NCBI GenBank assembly: GCA_937926145.1
Contig: CALANW010000125.1
Coordinates: forward strand, 1-26,425
From: an uncultured Ruminococcus sp.
GTDB taxonomy: Bacteria > Bacillota > Clostridia > Oscillospirales > Ruminococcaceae
Reading direction: 5' to 3'
Length of the DNA stretch: 26,425 nt
Part shown: piece after piece, positions 1 to 7,343 of the stretch
Layout: the number at the start of each line of letters is the position of its first letter
How positions within the stretch are numbered: position 1 is the first letter of the stretch
Program-made: the position numbers and the translations under genes
Notes under the pieces: model-generated
Seen by the model: only the letters and a program-made list of their open reading frames with translations
What the model was told of the DNA's origin: nothing
Databases searched by the model: none

Positions 1-127
1 TGTCTGATATTTGCTTAGGTTAGTGCATATGTGGCGCTGCCCCCTTGACCCCTGCCACCCTTTAAAAAGCGTGGACGTAAACTTTAGTTGGCTTCGCAAT
101 GCCCGACAAATGTTAGCTGTGCAAATA

Positions 128-159
128 ATTACGCATTACGAATTACGAATTACGCATTA
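128..159. repeat. 7-bp tandem repeat, unit ATTACGM, about 4.5 copies
   Basis: Four consecutive 7-bp units (ATTACGC, ATTACGA, ATTACGA, ATTACGC) followed by a partial ATTA fill 128-159. The array begins three bases past the stop codon of the FTR-like gene, which lies on the minus strand. No gene was recognised in 1-162. The part before the array contains a C-rich stretch around 35-60 and a T/A-rich stretch around 60-90, with nothing else supportable. The array is seen directly; its origin (slippage or a dispersed repeat) is unknown. Confidence 0.8.
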
Positions 160-162
160 AAT

Positions 163-363
163 TCAGTCTTTCGATTTATAATAGAGCATACAATGGCAGA
201 ATCCCTCAAAATTCGGGTCTGCTATTTGGTCGCGGAACTCTTTGCACATACAGCGGTTTTCTTCGGTGTGCTGCAGTCTGCACGGGCAATAGCCGCCCGT
301 TCTTTTCAGTCCCTCTTTTATTTTTGCAACGATCTCTTTATCGTCATTGAGCCTTACTGCCAT
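163..363 (-). CDS. Ferredoxin:thioredoxin reductase catalytic-chain-like Fe-S protein
   Basis: This 66-residue protein carries three Cys-X-Cys pairs: C26-P-C28, C38-M-C40 and C56-H-C58. That is the cysteine set of the ferredoxin:thioredoxin reductase catalytic (beta) chain, in which four cysteines bind a [4Fe-4S] cluster and two form the redox-active disulfide. The spacing differs from the plant/cyanobacterial CPC-X16-CPC-X8-CHC pattern (here 9 and 15 residues), and the protein is shorter than plant FTR-beta. No variable (alpha) chain is adjacent. Its ATG shares one base with the trmB stop codon (TGATG), so it is the third gene of the dCMP deaminase-trmB operon and probably translationally coupled. 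Family membership is fairly secure. The electron donor, and whether thioredoxin is the target, are not shown by the sequence. Confidence 0.85.
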   Translation of the reverse strand: MAVRLNDDKEIVAKIKEGLKRTGGYCPCRLQHTEENRCMCKEFRDQIADPNFEGFCHCMLYYKSKD

Positions 364-1094
364 CAGTCTTCCTCCCGTTCGTTTGGTTCAAGCGGAAGCT
401 CGTCCTTTTCCTTTGGCGGAACATATCCCTCGGGGAACTGTTCCTTTACCGCAACGAGCAGCTTTATTTTTTTGCCCTCGGCGGAGAACATTTTCTCATG
501 CTCGGTCTCAAAATTCGGTGCATAGTCGGAGTTATGGAGATCTCTTGTGATGAATTTTATTGAGAATCCCGAATGTTCAAAGTAGGGGAGCGATTCCTCG
601 AAAAGCTCGTCATCGTCCGTTTTGAAATGTATCTCTCCGCCGTCGCGCAGGAAAGTTCTGTACTGCATAAGCTGTCGGGTATGCGTTAAACGACGTTTCT
701 TATGGCGTTTTCTCGGCCAAGGATTGCAGAAATTGATATGTATGCGGTCGATCTTGTCATTTTCGTCAAAGGCGGTAGTTATCTTTTCGATATTCTGCGA
801 AACGAGCTTGATGTTGTTTATTTCAAGTCCCTTTGCTTCAAAATCAGCGGTTATGGTTCGTCTTGCAACGGCGAGCATCTCGCTTTTGATATCCATTGCG
901 AGCCAGTTCACATCGGGATAATACTGCGCAGCCTGAACGACGAAGCCGCCCTTTCCGCAGCCGAGTTCGGCATAGATAGGCTTATCGTTTCCGAAAACGG
1001 TGTTCCATTTTCCCTTGTATTCTTCGGCGTGTTCAATGTAAAACGGGCAGACCGCAAGTTCGGGACGCGCCCATTTTTTTCTTCTCATTCTCAT
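363..1094 (-). CDS. trmB: tRNA (guanine-N7-)-methyltransferase TrmB
   Basis: A cytoplasmic SAM-dependent enzyme that makes m7G at position 46 in the variable loop of tRNAs. The 243-residue protein has the AdoMet motif ELGCGKG at residues 43-49, the family's NFCNPWPRKRH segment near the middle, and the HFKTDD and downstream NFE/TEHE segments typical of TrmB. A charged, proline-containing tail of about 25 residues after the core (PEGYVPPKEK onward) is rich in Glu. The start at 1094 follows an AAAGGAAA-type ribosome binding site. It lies 18 bases after the dCMP deaminase gene, and its stop overlaps the next start by one base. Assignment is confident. Confidence 0.95.
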   Translation of the reverse strand: MRMRRKKWARPELAVCPFYIEHAEEYKGKWNTVFGNDKPIYAELGCGKGGFVVQAAQYYPDVNWLAMDIKSEMLAVARRTITADFEAKGLEINNIKLVSQNIEKITTAFDENDKIDRIHINFCNPWPRKRHKKRRLTHTRQLMQYRTFLRDGGEIHFKTDDDELFEESLPYFEHSGFSIKFITRDLHNSDYAPNFETEHEKMFSAEGKKIKLLVAVKEQFPEGYVPPKEKDELPLEPNEREED

Positions 1095-1112
1095 AATTAT
1101 GTATTTCCTTTA

Positions 1113-1592
1113 TTATTTTTTGAATGACAGTTCAAGGCTGTCGATGTTGGTTTCGAGGCGTGTATATTTCACTCCTGCGGCATCAAGCATACGCTTTGAA
1201 GCAATTGTAGCTTCGCTGTCGGCATACTTGTCATAGAGGTAAACGACTTCCTTTATGCCCGACTGGATGATTGCCTTTGCACATTCGTTGCAGGGGAAAA
1301 GGTCAACGTATATCTTTGCGCCTTTGAGCGATTTGCCGTTGGAATTGAGTATCGCGTTGAGCTCTGCATGAACGACAAAGCGGTACTTTGTGTCTGCACC
1401 CTCTCTTGCCCACGGGAATTCATCGTCCGAGCAGCCTATCGGAAAGCCGTTGTAACCCGTTGAAAGAATGATATTGTCGCTGCTGACGATGCAGGCACCG
1501 ACCTGCGTGTTCGGGTCTTTGCTGCGTTTTGCGGCGAGGAGAGATACGCCCATAAAGTATTCGTCCCATGAAATATAGTCGCTGCGTTTCAT
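1113..1592 (-). CDS. dCMP deaminase (ComEB-like cytidine/deoxycytidylate deaminase family)
   Basis: This 159-residue enzyme would deaminate dCMP to dUMP, the precursor for thymidylate synthesis. The zinc site is visible as H75-A-E77 (ligand and catalytic Glu) and P100-C101-x-x-C104. The N-terminal SWDEYFMGVSLLAAKRS...PNTQVGACIV segment is typical of bacterial dCMP deaminases. The start is supported by an AAAGGA site about 8 bases upstream. It is the first gene of a three-gene minus-strand operon, with its own sigma-A promoter at 1636-1664. A riboflavin-type or other deaminase is less likely given the length and the HAE/PCNEC arrangement. Confidence 0.92.
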   Translation of the reverse strand: MKRSDYISWDEYFMGVSLLAAKRSKDPNTQVGACIVSSDNIILSTGYNGFPIGCSDDEFPWAREGADTKYRFVVHAELNAILNSNGKSLKGAKIYVDLFPCNECAKAIIQSGIKEVVYLYDKYADSEATIASKRMLDAAGVKYTRLETNIDSLELSFKK

Positions 1593-1635
1593 AAAATTCG
1601 TCCTTTCGGTAGAGGATAAAGTAGCGTTTTACATC

Positions 1636-1664
1636 ATTATAGCATATTGCTTAAAAAAAATCAA
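1636..1664 (-). promoter_or_regulatory. Sigma-A promoter for the dCMP deaminase operon
   Basis: Read on the minus strand there is TTGATT (1664-1659), a 17-bp spacer, and TATAAT (1641-1636) preceded by TGC, an extended -10. It sits 44 bases upstream of the start codon. It diverges from the pyrE promoter; the two -35 boxes are 32 bases apart. Confidence 0.8.
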
Positions 1665-1696
1665 ATTTTTTTATGCATAAAATTTGTATTTACTGT

Positions 1697-1725
1697 TGAT
1701 TTTAGATTAGAAATATGTTATAATT
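1697..1725 (+). promoter_or_regulatory. Sigma-A promoter for the pyrE operon
   Basis: TTGATT (1697-1702), a 17-bp spacer and a perfect TATAAT (1720-1725). The predicted start of transcription is near 1732, which gives an untranslated leader of about 147 bases before pyrE. Confidence 0.8.
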
Positions 1726-1787
1726 TAACTAATTTATAACTGCAAACTGCGGTTTTTTGTGCCGTGTGACAATTTTTGGTGGGTTTT

Positions 1788-1853
1788 ATGGCGAAATTTG
1801 CCCAAACCCGATATTGTCGGGCAAATTTCCGCAGGCGGAGAAAATAACTCCGC
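1788..1853 (+). promoter_or_regulatory. Structured pyrE leader: two hairpins and a possible 19-codon leader peptide
   Basis: A perfect 11-bp inverted repeat (1793-1803 with 1819-1829) encloses a 15-base loop. Within it an alternative 5-bp stem (1807-1811 with 1817-1821) competes for the same bases. A second perfect 6-bp stem follows (1835-1840 with 1848-1853). No U-run follows either stem, so they do not look like intrinsic terminators. An ATG at 1788, after GGTGGG, opens a 19-codon frame ending at 1847 that overlaps the first hairpin; it encodes an Arg-rich peptide. The PyrR-binding consensus was not recognised. Translation-dependent control of pyrE is possible but inferred. Confidence 0.45.
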
Positions 1854-1878
1854 AAAGGTTGATTTCTCGGAGGTTTTT

Positions 1879-2535
1879 ATGGATTACAAACAGGAATTTA
1901 TCAAATTTATGGTTGACTGCGGAGTGCTGACATTCGGCGATTTTACGCTCAAGAGCGGCAGAAAAGCTCCATATTTCATCAACACCGGCAACTATAAGAC
2001 AGGTGCACAGCTCGCAAAGCTCGGTGAGTTCTATGCTGCCTGCATCGAAGATAATAAGATCGAAGCCGACACACTTTTCGGACCTGCGTACAAGGGTATC
2101 CCTCTCTGCGTTTCCGCCTGCGTTGCTCTTTACAATCAGCACGGCAGAGATGTAAGCTACTGCTTCGACAGAAAAGAAGCTAAGGATCACGGCGAGGGCG
2201 GTATGTTCGTCGGCAAGCAGCTCACAGACGGCGAAAAGGTCGTTATCATCGAGGACGTTATGACTTCTGGTAAGGCACTCAAAGAAGTTATGCCTAAGCT
2301 TACCGGTGCTGCAAAGGTGAACGTTACGGGAATGGTCATTACCGTTGACAGAATGGAAAAGGCTCTCAACTCCGATAATTCCGCTGTTCAGGAAGCATAC
2401 AAGGAATTCGGCGTAAAGGTTTATTCCATTGTAACTATCAATGATATCATTGATGCTATCGAAAAGGGAGTTATCGGCGGCAAGGAATATCTTGACAAGA
2501 TGCTCGAATACAGAAAGACCTACGGCGTACAGTAA
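1879..2535 (+). CDS. pyrE: Orotate phosphoribosyltransferase
   Basis: Converts orotate and PRPP to orotidine 5'-monophosphate in de novo pyrimidine synthesis. The PRPP-binding motif VVIIEDVMTSGKA lies at residues 121-133 of the 218-residue product. The N-terminal FTLKSGRKAPYFINTG segment and FGPAYKGIPL are typical of PyrE. The frame is open further upstream, but the ATG at 1879 is preferred: it is preceded by CTCGGAGG at 1866-1873 and gives the normal family length. It is first in an operon with an unknown gene (30-base gap), a TPR lipoprotein and pap. No other pyr gene is nearby. Confidence 0.95.
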   Translation: MDYKQEFIKFMVDCGVLTFGDFTLKSGRKAPYFINTGNYKTGAQLAKLGEFYAACIEDNKIEADTLFGPAYKGIPLCVSACVALYNQHGRDVSYCFDRKEAKDHGEGGMFVGKQLTDGEKVVIIEDVMTSGKALKEVMPKLTGAAKVNVTGMVITVDRMEKALNSDNSAVQEAYKEFGVKVYSIVTINDIIDAIEKGVIGGKEYLDKMLEYRKTYGVQ

Positions 2536-2565
2536 TACTAAATTTCTGAAAGGAATGAACATAAT

Positions 2566-4086
2566 ATGAGCGTAAAGCTGAACATTACAGCTGCCGGTGC
2601 AGAGATCCTTGATTCAATTGTTTTTATGGATAAATCTCCTGCTTTAGCTGCATTCAAAGAGGAGATCGAAAAGATACTTGCCGATTTCAACAAGAACAAA
2701 AAATTCGGCGAGATCGATGTAAGAGCGCTTGTAGACGGCTCGGAAGATGCCCTCAGAAATATGCAGAGAGCATATCTCATCTGGACTTTCAACGAAGATT
2801 ACGGCAAAAAGCCATTGAACGAAGCCGAATACACAAAGTTCCTCAAGCTTTTTGTAAAGTCGCAGGAAAAGGCTCTCGTTGAAGCTAACGGCGGAAAGAA
2901 GTCTATCGCTACTGACGAGATACCTGCGTTCATAAAGAAATTTGTGGGCGAAGTTTCGGCAAAGCCCGAGCTTTTCAACAGCCTTAAGGAATTCTTTGCA
3001 GGCTATGTTTACGGCTATTTCTTCAATTATCTCAGCGAACAGAAGATAATGAAAGACTATGCTGAGTTCCTTATCTGCCTCGGTATTATGTCCAACAAGA
3101 TCACTACTTCCGAATCGCAGAAGCAGCAGATATTGCCGAAAATGGCTATGCTCCTCAACAACGACCGCTTTAAGTATATCAGCGGAAATATCCCCGTTGA
3201 TGTTATGTTCAATATAGTTTACGAACGCTTTGAATTCTCGAACCTTACAGGCAAGGAAGAGGATATTATCAAGGCTGCACTCAGAGATTATATGATCTCG
3301 AATTATGATTACAACGAAGATGACGGACTTATATCCGATACAGTTGTAACGGGCATTATGTCCAAGCTCAACTGCAAGTATGTATGCTCCGAAGACTTTG
3401 CTTCCGACCTCCACAAGAACTCGTTTGCAGGAGTGAGAACATTCCTCGACGGCGACAAGGAAGACCTCGGCGAATATACATACGAAAAGCTTCTCTCTGT
3501 TATCGCAGGCAAGTGCGAGCTCAACTTTGACGGCTATTACTCTTCCGCAAACGAACCGACCGTTGATACTGCTCTTAGCAGTGATTGCAAGGGCTATCGT
3601 TATCCGCTCGTTGCAAAAACAGACGGAAAATACTGGTTCTGCGATATCTACAAGGAACTTGTATTCCCATATACAGATGAAAATGTCTTCGTTCCCGTCA
3701 AGGCTGAAAGTCTGCCGCTCGAAGAATTCCCATTCACAGATTCCGCCCTCAGAACAAACATTATCTGCTTCCTCGGCGGCATCGAAAAAGATCATTACAC
3801 AGTTCGTTCCGATAAGCTGAAGCTTGTTGATGATATCGCAGTTATCAAGCGCTCGGGCGGAACAGATGCAGAGAAGAAGATGCTCGTTCTTGAAAAGCTT
3901 CTCTATATCATTTCGGGCAATATGGACAGCAAGTCCTACAAGAACCTCTTCGATGACTGTATTTTCGGTTCAAAGCTCTATGACGACTATATCCGCTACA
4001 GAATGGACTGCCTCTTTGCAGACGGCATCAAGAGCCTTGACGCAAAGAAAAATCTTCTTGACAATATCAACAGCATAAGCAAATAA
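2566..4086 (+). CDS. Hypothetical protein, 506 aa, second gene of the pyrE operon
   Basis: I do not recognise this family. The product is acidic and mostly helical in appearance for about the first 300 residues, with no signal peptide, membrane segment or obvious catalytic motif. A more mixed segment around residues 320-400 is rich in Tyr, Phe and Cys (DGYYSS, KGYRYPL, YWFCDIYKEL). The C-terminal 100 residues again look helical. A ribosome binding site (GAAAGGAA) precedes the ATG. Codon use matches its neighbours, and the dense Lys/Glu codon choice argues that it is a real, well-expressed protein. It lies 30 bases after pyrE and about 21 bases before the TPR lipoprotein start, so co-transcription is likely. 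Function is unknown. Confidence 0.85.
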   Translation: MSVKLNITAAGAEILDSIVFMDKSPALAAFKEEIEKILADFNKNKKFGEIDVRALVDGSEDALRNMQRAYLIWTFNEDYGKKPLNEAEYTKFLKLFVKSQEKALVEANGGKKSIATDEIPAFIKKFVGEVSAKPELFNSLKEFFAGYVYGYFFNYLSEQKIMKDYAEFLICLGIMSNKITTSESQKQQILPKMAMLLNNDRFKYISGNIPVDVMFNIVYERFEFSNLTGKEEDIIKAALRDYMISNYDYNEDDGLISDTVVTGIMSKLNCKYVCSEDFASDLHKNSFAGVRTFLDGDKEDLGEYTYEKLLSVIAGKCELNFDGYYSSANEPTVDTALSSDCKGYRYPLVAKTDGKYWFCDIYKELVFPYTDENVFVPVKAESLPLEEFPFTDSALRTNIICFLGGIEKDHYTVRSDKLKLVDDIAVIKRSGGTDAEKKMLVLEKLLYIISGNMDSKSYKNLFDDCIFGSKLYDDYIRYRMDCLFADGIKSLDAKKNLLDNINSISK

Positions 4087-4107
4087 GGAGTGCGTTATAC
4101 TATACCT

Positions 4108-4779
4108 ATGAGTGAGTCAAAATTAGGACGTATCGTTCTTTCCGCAGCCGCAGTGTGTATGTCGGCGGTGATGCTGACCTCCTGCGGACGATATTCCAAG
4201 GACGACAACATCGTTTACGATGCTATCGAGGAGTACGACAGCGGAGATTACGAAGCGGCGCTTGAACAGCTTCAGACTGCGAATGTTGAAAATTTTAAGG
4301 CAATGAAACCCGAGAATTACTATTTCTATCTCGGCGAAACATACTTTAAACTCGGCGATTATGAGCAGTCCCTCAATGCACATCTTCACGCTCTGAAAAT
4401 AAAGCCGACCCTGTTCAAAAGCAGGGTGACGGCAGGAGTATGCTACAGCAAGCTCGGCAGAACAGACGATGCGCTGAAAACATACGAAAAGGCGCTTGAA
4501 TACGACCCGCAGAACGCTGATTCAGTCGGCTTGTATGTTAGTCTGGGTTCACTCTATATTTCACAGAATAAACCCTATACTGCAATAGATTACCTTGAAA
4601 AAGCCTCGGAAATATACCCCGAACAGCCTGCGGCACACGCTTATCTTGCGATAGCGTATGCAATGGCTTATGAATACGATAAATCGGACGAACAGCTTAT
4701 CCTTGCGTCAGGCTATGGATATGATCGTATCGATGAGATAAAGGAACGTATAAACGAGGTCAGGGAATCACAGAACTAA
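4108..4779 (+). CDS. TPR-repeat lipoprotein
   Basis: A 223-residue protein with a lipoprotein signal: basic N-terminus, hydrophobic stretch at about 9-23 and lipobox LTSC with Cys26 as lipidation site. The mature part is a run of about five tetratricopeptide-like repeats (roughly 36-60, 70-100, 104-134, 141-172, 175-203) with the usual Gly/Tyr/Ala/Pro spacing, so it probably acts as an extracytoplasmic scaffold. A GTG at 4090 is in frame but lies inside the AGGAG site (4086-4090). The ATG at 4108 gives a proper signal peptide, though the spacing from AGGAG (17 bases) is long. It sits 13 bases before pap in the same operon. The partner is not identifiable. Confidence 0.85.
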   Translation: MSESKLGRIVLSAAAVCMSAVMLTSCGRYSKDDNIVYDAIEEYDSGDYEAALEQLQTANVENFKAMKPENYYFYLGETYFKLGDYEQSLNAHLHALKIKPTLFKSRVTAGVCYSKLGRTDDALKTYEKALEYDPQNADSVGLYVSLGSLYISQNKPYTAIDYLEKASEIYPEQPAAHAYLAIAYAMAYEYDKSDEQLILASGYGYDRIDEIKERINEVRESQN

Positions 4780-4792
4780 AGGGAGTACACAA

Positions 4793-6271
4793 ATGCTTGA
4801 AAATGCGCTTGTCAATAAGAATAAATCAGTAAACTACAAGGATATGTCCAAACAGCTCGAAGATAACCTCTGTACGCTTCAGCAGAAGATAAAGGAGAAA
4901 AAGCTCCCCGTTATAATCCTGCTCGAAGGCTGGGGCGCTTCGGGAAAAGGACAGCTTATATCCGATATAATCAAAATGCTCGACCCTCGTTTCTTCAAGG
5001 TGTATTCAACTATGCCTGCGAACGAGTATGAAAAACGCTATCCTCTCATGAAGCGCTTCTGGGCGAATATACCTGCTTACGGAATGATGTCCATAATGGA
5101 CAGAAGCTGGTATCAGGAGCTTGCTATCGCAAAGCTTGAAGACGGCGTTTCGGACGAAGAATATGAACGCCGTATCCGTGAGGTAAATACGTTTGAACGT
5201 CAGCTGACCGATGACGGCTACCTTGTGATAAAACTCTTCCTCCATATTTCACGTCAGGAGCAGAAAAAGCGTTTCGTCAAGCTGAAAGAGGACAGCGCCA
5301 CAAAATGGCGTGTTACCGAGCTTGATAAGAAGCGCAACAAGAATTACGACATCTATTATAAGCAGTTCGACGATATGCTCACAAAGACAAATACGCCGTA
5401 CTGCCAGTGGAAGATAATCGACACCACAGACCGCCAGTTCACACGTTTTCAGGTGTTCAATATCCTCGTAAGTCAGATAACGAATGCCGTAAATACACAG
5501 AGAACGTACAATACTGCCGACCTGCACGAAAATGTAAGCTATGTTCCAATGCCCAAGCTTGCCGATGTCCGTCTGGAGGGCAAGACGGTTCAGCCGACAA
5601 AGTATTTTGAAGAGCTGAAAAAGGCGCAGAAAGAACTTGCAAAGATACACGGAAAGCTTTATAAAAAGAAAATTCCCGTTGTTATGGTCTTTGAAGGCTG
5701 GGACGCAGCAGGAAAGGGCGGCGCAATAAAGCGCATCGGTACGGCTCTCGACCCGAGAGGCTACGAAGCCGTTCCTATCGCAGCACCCGACCAAAAGGAA
5801 CTCAGCCACCACTATTTGTGGCGTTTTTGGAATAACCTCCCGAAAACGGGTCATATCACTATTTTTGACCGTTCATGGTACGGCAGAGTAATGGTCGAAC
5901 GCATCGAAAAACTCACGCCCGAGGAACGCTGCCAAATGGCTTACCGCGAGATAAATGAATTCGAGCAGGAGCTTGCCGACAGCGGTATAATCGTGCTGAA
6001 ATTTTGGCTTCAGATCGACAAGGACGAACAGCTCCGCCGCTTCACCGAGCGTCAGAACACCCCTGCAAAGCAGTGGAAGATAACCGATGAGGACTGGCGC
6101 AACAGGGAAAAATGGGACGCTTACGAAAAAGCCGTCGATGAGATGATACAGAAGACCTCGACGACGACCGCTCCGTGGAATATCATCGAAGCGAACAATA
6201 AGATGTACGCAAGGCTCAAAATAATGAACATCATTATCGATAAGCTCAACGATGTTATCAAAAACAGTTAA
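4793..6271 (+). CDS. pap: Polyphosphate:AMP phosphotransferase, tandem PPK2 domains
   Basis: A cytoplasmic enzyme that would phosphorylate AMP to ADP with polyphosphate as donor. The 492-residue protein is two PPK2 domains in tandem. The C-terminal domain has a complete Walker A loop (EGWDAAGKG, residues 301-309) and FDRSWYGR (D359, R360). The N-terminal domain has EGWGASGKG (45-53) and MDRSWYQE (D103, R104). Its Gly48 stands where the C-terminal domain has Asp304, a residue important for catalysis in PPK2 enzymes, so the N-terminal half is probably inactive or altered, as is typical of two-domain members. The start at 4793 follows AAAGGGAG. It is the last gene of the pyrE operon, with a strong terminator directly after it. 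Confidence 0.93.
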   Translation: MLENALVNKNKSVNYKDMSKQLEDNLCTLQQKIKEKKLPVIILLEGWGASGKGQLISDIIKMLDPRFFKVYSTMPANEYEKRYPLMKRFWANIPAYGMMSIMDRSWYQELAIAKLEDGVSDEEYERRIREVNTFERQLTDDGYLVIKLFLHISRQEQKKRFVKLKEDSATKWRVTELDKKRNKNYDIYYKQFDDMLTKTNTPYCQWKIIDTTDRQFTRFQVFNILVSQITNAVNTQRTYNTADLHENVSYVPMPKLADVRLEGKTVQPTKYFEELKKAQKELAKIHGKLYKKKIPVVMVFEGWDAAGKGGAIKRIGTALDPRGYEAVPIAAPDQKELSHHYLWRFWNNLPKTGHITIFDRSWYGRVMVERIEKLTPEERCQMAYREINEFEQELADSGIIVLKFWLQIDKDEQLRRFTERQNTPAKQWKITDEDWRNREKWDAYEKAVDEMIQKTSTTTAPWNIIEANNKMYARLKIMNIIIDKLNDVIKNS

Positions 6272-6277
6272 TAGAAG

Positions 6278-6309
6278 ATGCAGTCTGATCTGTTCAGACT
6301 GCATTTTTT
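6278..6309 (+). terminator. Rho-independent terminator after pap
   Basis: A perfect 11-bp stem (6278-6288 with 6294-6304), a 5-base loop and a run of six T. It begins 7 bases after the pap stop and closes the pyrE operon. Confidence 0.92.
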
Positions 6310-6396
6310 GTGCATATATTAATTTAATTATACTTTTTTTAAGCTATTAAATAAAGAAAACGAAAACCTAACTGCTTTATTTGTATAAAAAAGGTA

Positions 6397-6425
6397 TTGA
6401 ATAAACGAATTTAAAAATGTATAAT
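6397..6425 (+). promoter_or_regulatory. Sigma-A promoter for the amino-acid-binding lipoprotein
   Basis: TTGAAT (6397-6402), a 17-bp spacer and TATAAT (6420-6425), 48 bases upstream of the chosen start codon. Confidence 0.8.
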
Positions 6426-6473
6426 AATTGTATATGAATATGCCCGTTGAGAAAAAACAGAGAGGTGGATAAA

Positions 6474-7217
6474 ATGAGATCATCACGCATTTTTGGAATA
6501 ATAATAGCTGCCGCTATGACTTTGACCGTGCTTGGACTGAGCGGATGCACCGGCGGCAAAAAAACTCTCGTAATGGCTACTAACGCCGAATTTCCGCCGT
6601 ATGAATATTATGAAGACGATAAAATGGTAGGTATCGATGTCGAATTTGCCAAAGCCGTCGCTGCGGATATGGGATATAAGCTTGAAATAATCGATATGGA
6701 CTTCGGCTCGATCATTCCGTCGATACAGAGCGGAAAAGCCGATATAGCCGTTGCCGCAATATCCGTTACCGATGAAAAACTCCAGCAGATAGATTTCAGT
6801 GTACCATACGAAACCGCTTCGCAGCTTATAATCGTGCCGAATGATTCGGAAATTTCGTCCGTTGACGACTTGAAAGGCAAGCGTATCGGCGTTCAGATAT
6901 ACACGACAGGAATGCTCTATGCTTCCGAGATAGAAGATGTGACGATCGAAAGCTTCGCAAATGCTTCACAGGCTGTTGATGAACTTAAAGCAGGCGAACT
7001 TGATGCAGTCGTTGTCGATGGCGAACCGTCTAAGATCTTCGCTGAAAGGGAAAGTGAACTTAAACTCATCGATGAGCCTCTCACTGAGGAAGAATACGCT
7101 ATCGGAGTTGCAAAGGGCAATACGGCACTACTTAAAAAGATAAATAAGTCGATAGAAAAGCTCAAAGCTTCGGGCAAATATGACAGCATAAGGGAAAAAT
7201 ATATCAGCGCGGAATGA
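6474..7217 (+). CDS. Amino-acid ABC transporter substrate-binding lipoprotein (SBP family 3)
   Basis: A 247-residue polar amino-acid-binding protein. The signal sequence ends in lipobox LSGC with Cys25, so it should be anchored on the outside of the membrane. The mature part has the family-3 pattern: TNAEFPPYEYYED near the N-terminus, GIDVEFAKAVAADMGY, the SIIPSIQSGKADIAVAAIS segment, DLKGKRIGVQ and a C-terminal YDSIREKYI. A TTG at 6447 is in frame, but the ATG at 6474 has AGAGGTGG just upstream and gives a normal signal peptide. No permease or ATPase gene is next to it, so it must work with a transporter encoded elsewhere or act as a sensor. The ligand cannot be read from the sequence. Confidence 0.92.
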   Translation: MRSSRIFGIIIAAAMTLTVLGLSGCTGGKKTLVMATNAEFPPYEYYEDDKMVGIDVEFAKAVAADMGYKLEIIDMDFGSIIPSIQSGKADIAVAAISVTDEKLQQIDFSVPYETASQLIIVPNDSEISSVDDLKGKRIGVQIYTTGMLYASEIEDVTIESFANASQAVDELKAGELDAVVVDGEPSKIFAERESELKLIDEPLTEEEYAIGVAKGNTALLKKINKSIEKLKASGKYDSIREKYISAE

Positions 7218-7273
7218 TTTTGTTCAAATAGTGACAAAAATAATACAATTTATATACAAATCCGCTGATATCA

Positions 7274-7302
7274 TTGACTTTTTAGGTAAATGCTGTTATT
7301 AT
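7274..7302 (+). promoter_or_regulatory. Sigma-A promoter for the kinase-like PASTA protein
   Basis: TTGACT (7274-7279), a 17-bp spacer and TATTAT (7297-7302), about 42 bases before the start codon. No terminator was seen between the preceding gene and this promoter, so read-through is also possible. Confidence 0.7.
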
Positions 7303-7343
7303 TGTAAAGGTAGAAATTTCAGCAGTGAAGGGAGGAAGTATTT

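Noticed and set aside
128..159. Possible CRISPR remnant
   Set aside because: Units are 7 bases with no spacers, so this is a simple tandem repeat.
1732..1878. PyrR-type attenuator upstream of pyrE
   Set aside because: Neither a PyrR-binding loop consensus nor a terminator with U-run was found; only hairpins without U-runs are present.
1786..2562. Long minus-strand open frame (258 codons) opposite pyrE
   Set aside because: It is a mirror of the codon pattern of pyrE; the plus-strand product is a clear PyrE, and the antisense frame has no ribosome binding site or recognisable domain.
2644..3795. Minus-strand open frame of 383 codons opposite the 506-aa gene
   Set aside because: Although long, it lies wholly inside a frame with good start signals and operon context, and its own product is Cys/Phe/Ile-rich without family resemblance, as expected for an antisense shadow.
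4090..4107. GTG at 4090 as start of the TPR lipoprotein
   Set aside because: It lies inside the AGGAG ribosome binding site; the ATG at 4108 gives a normal lipoprotein signal.
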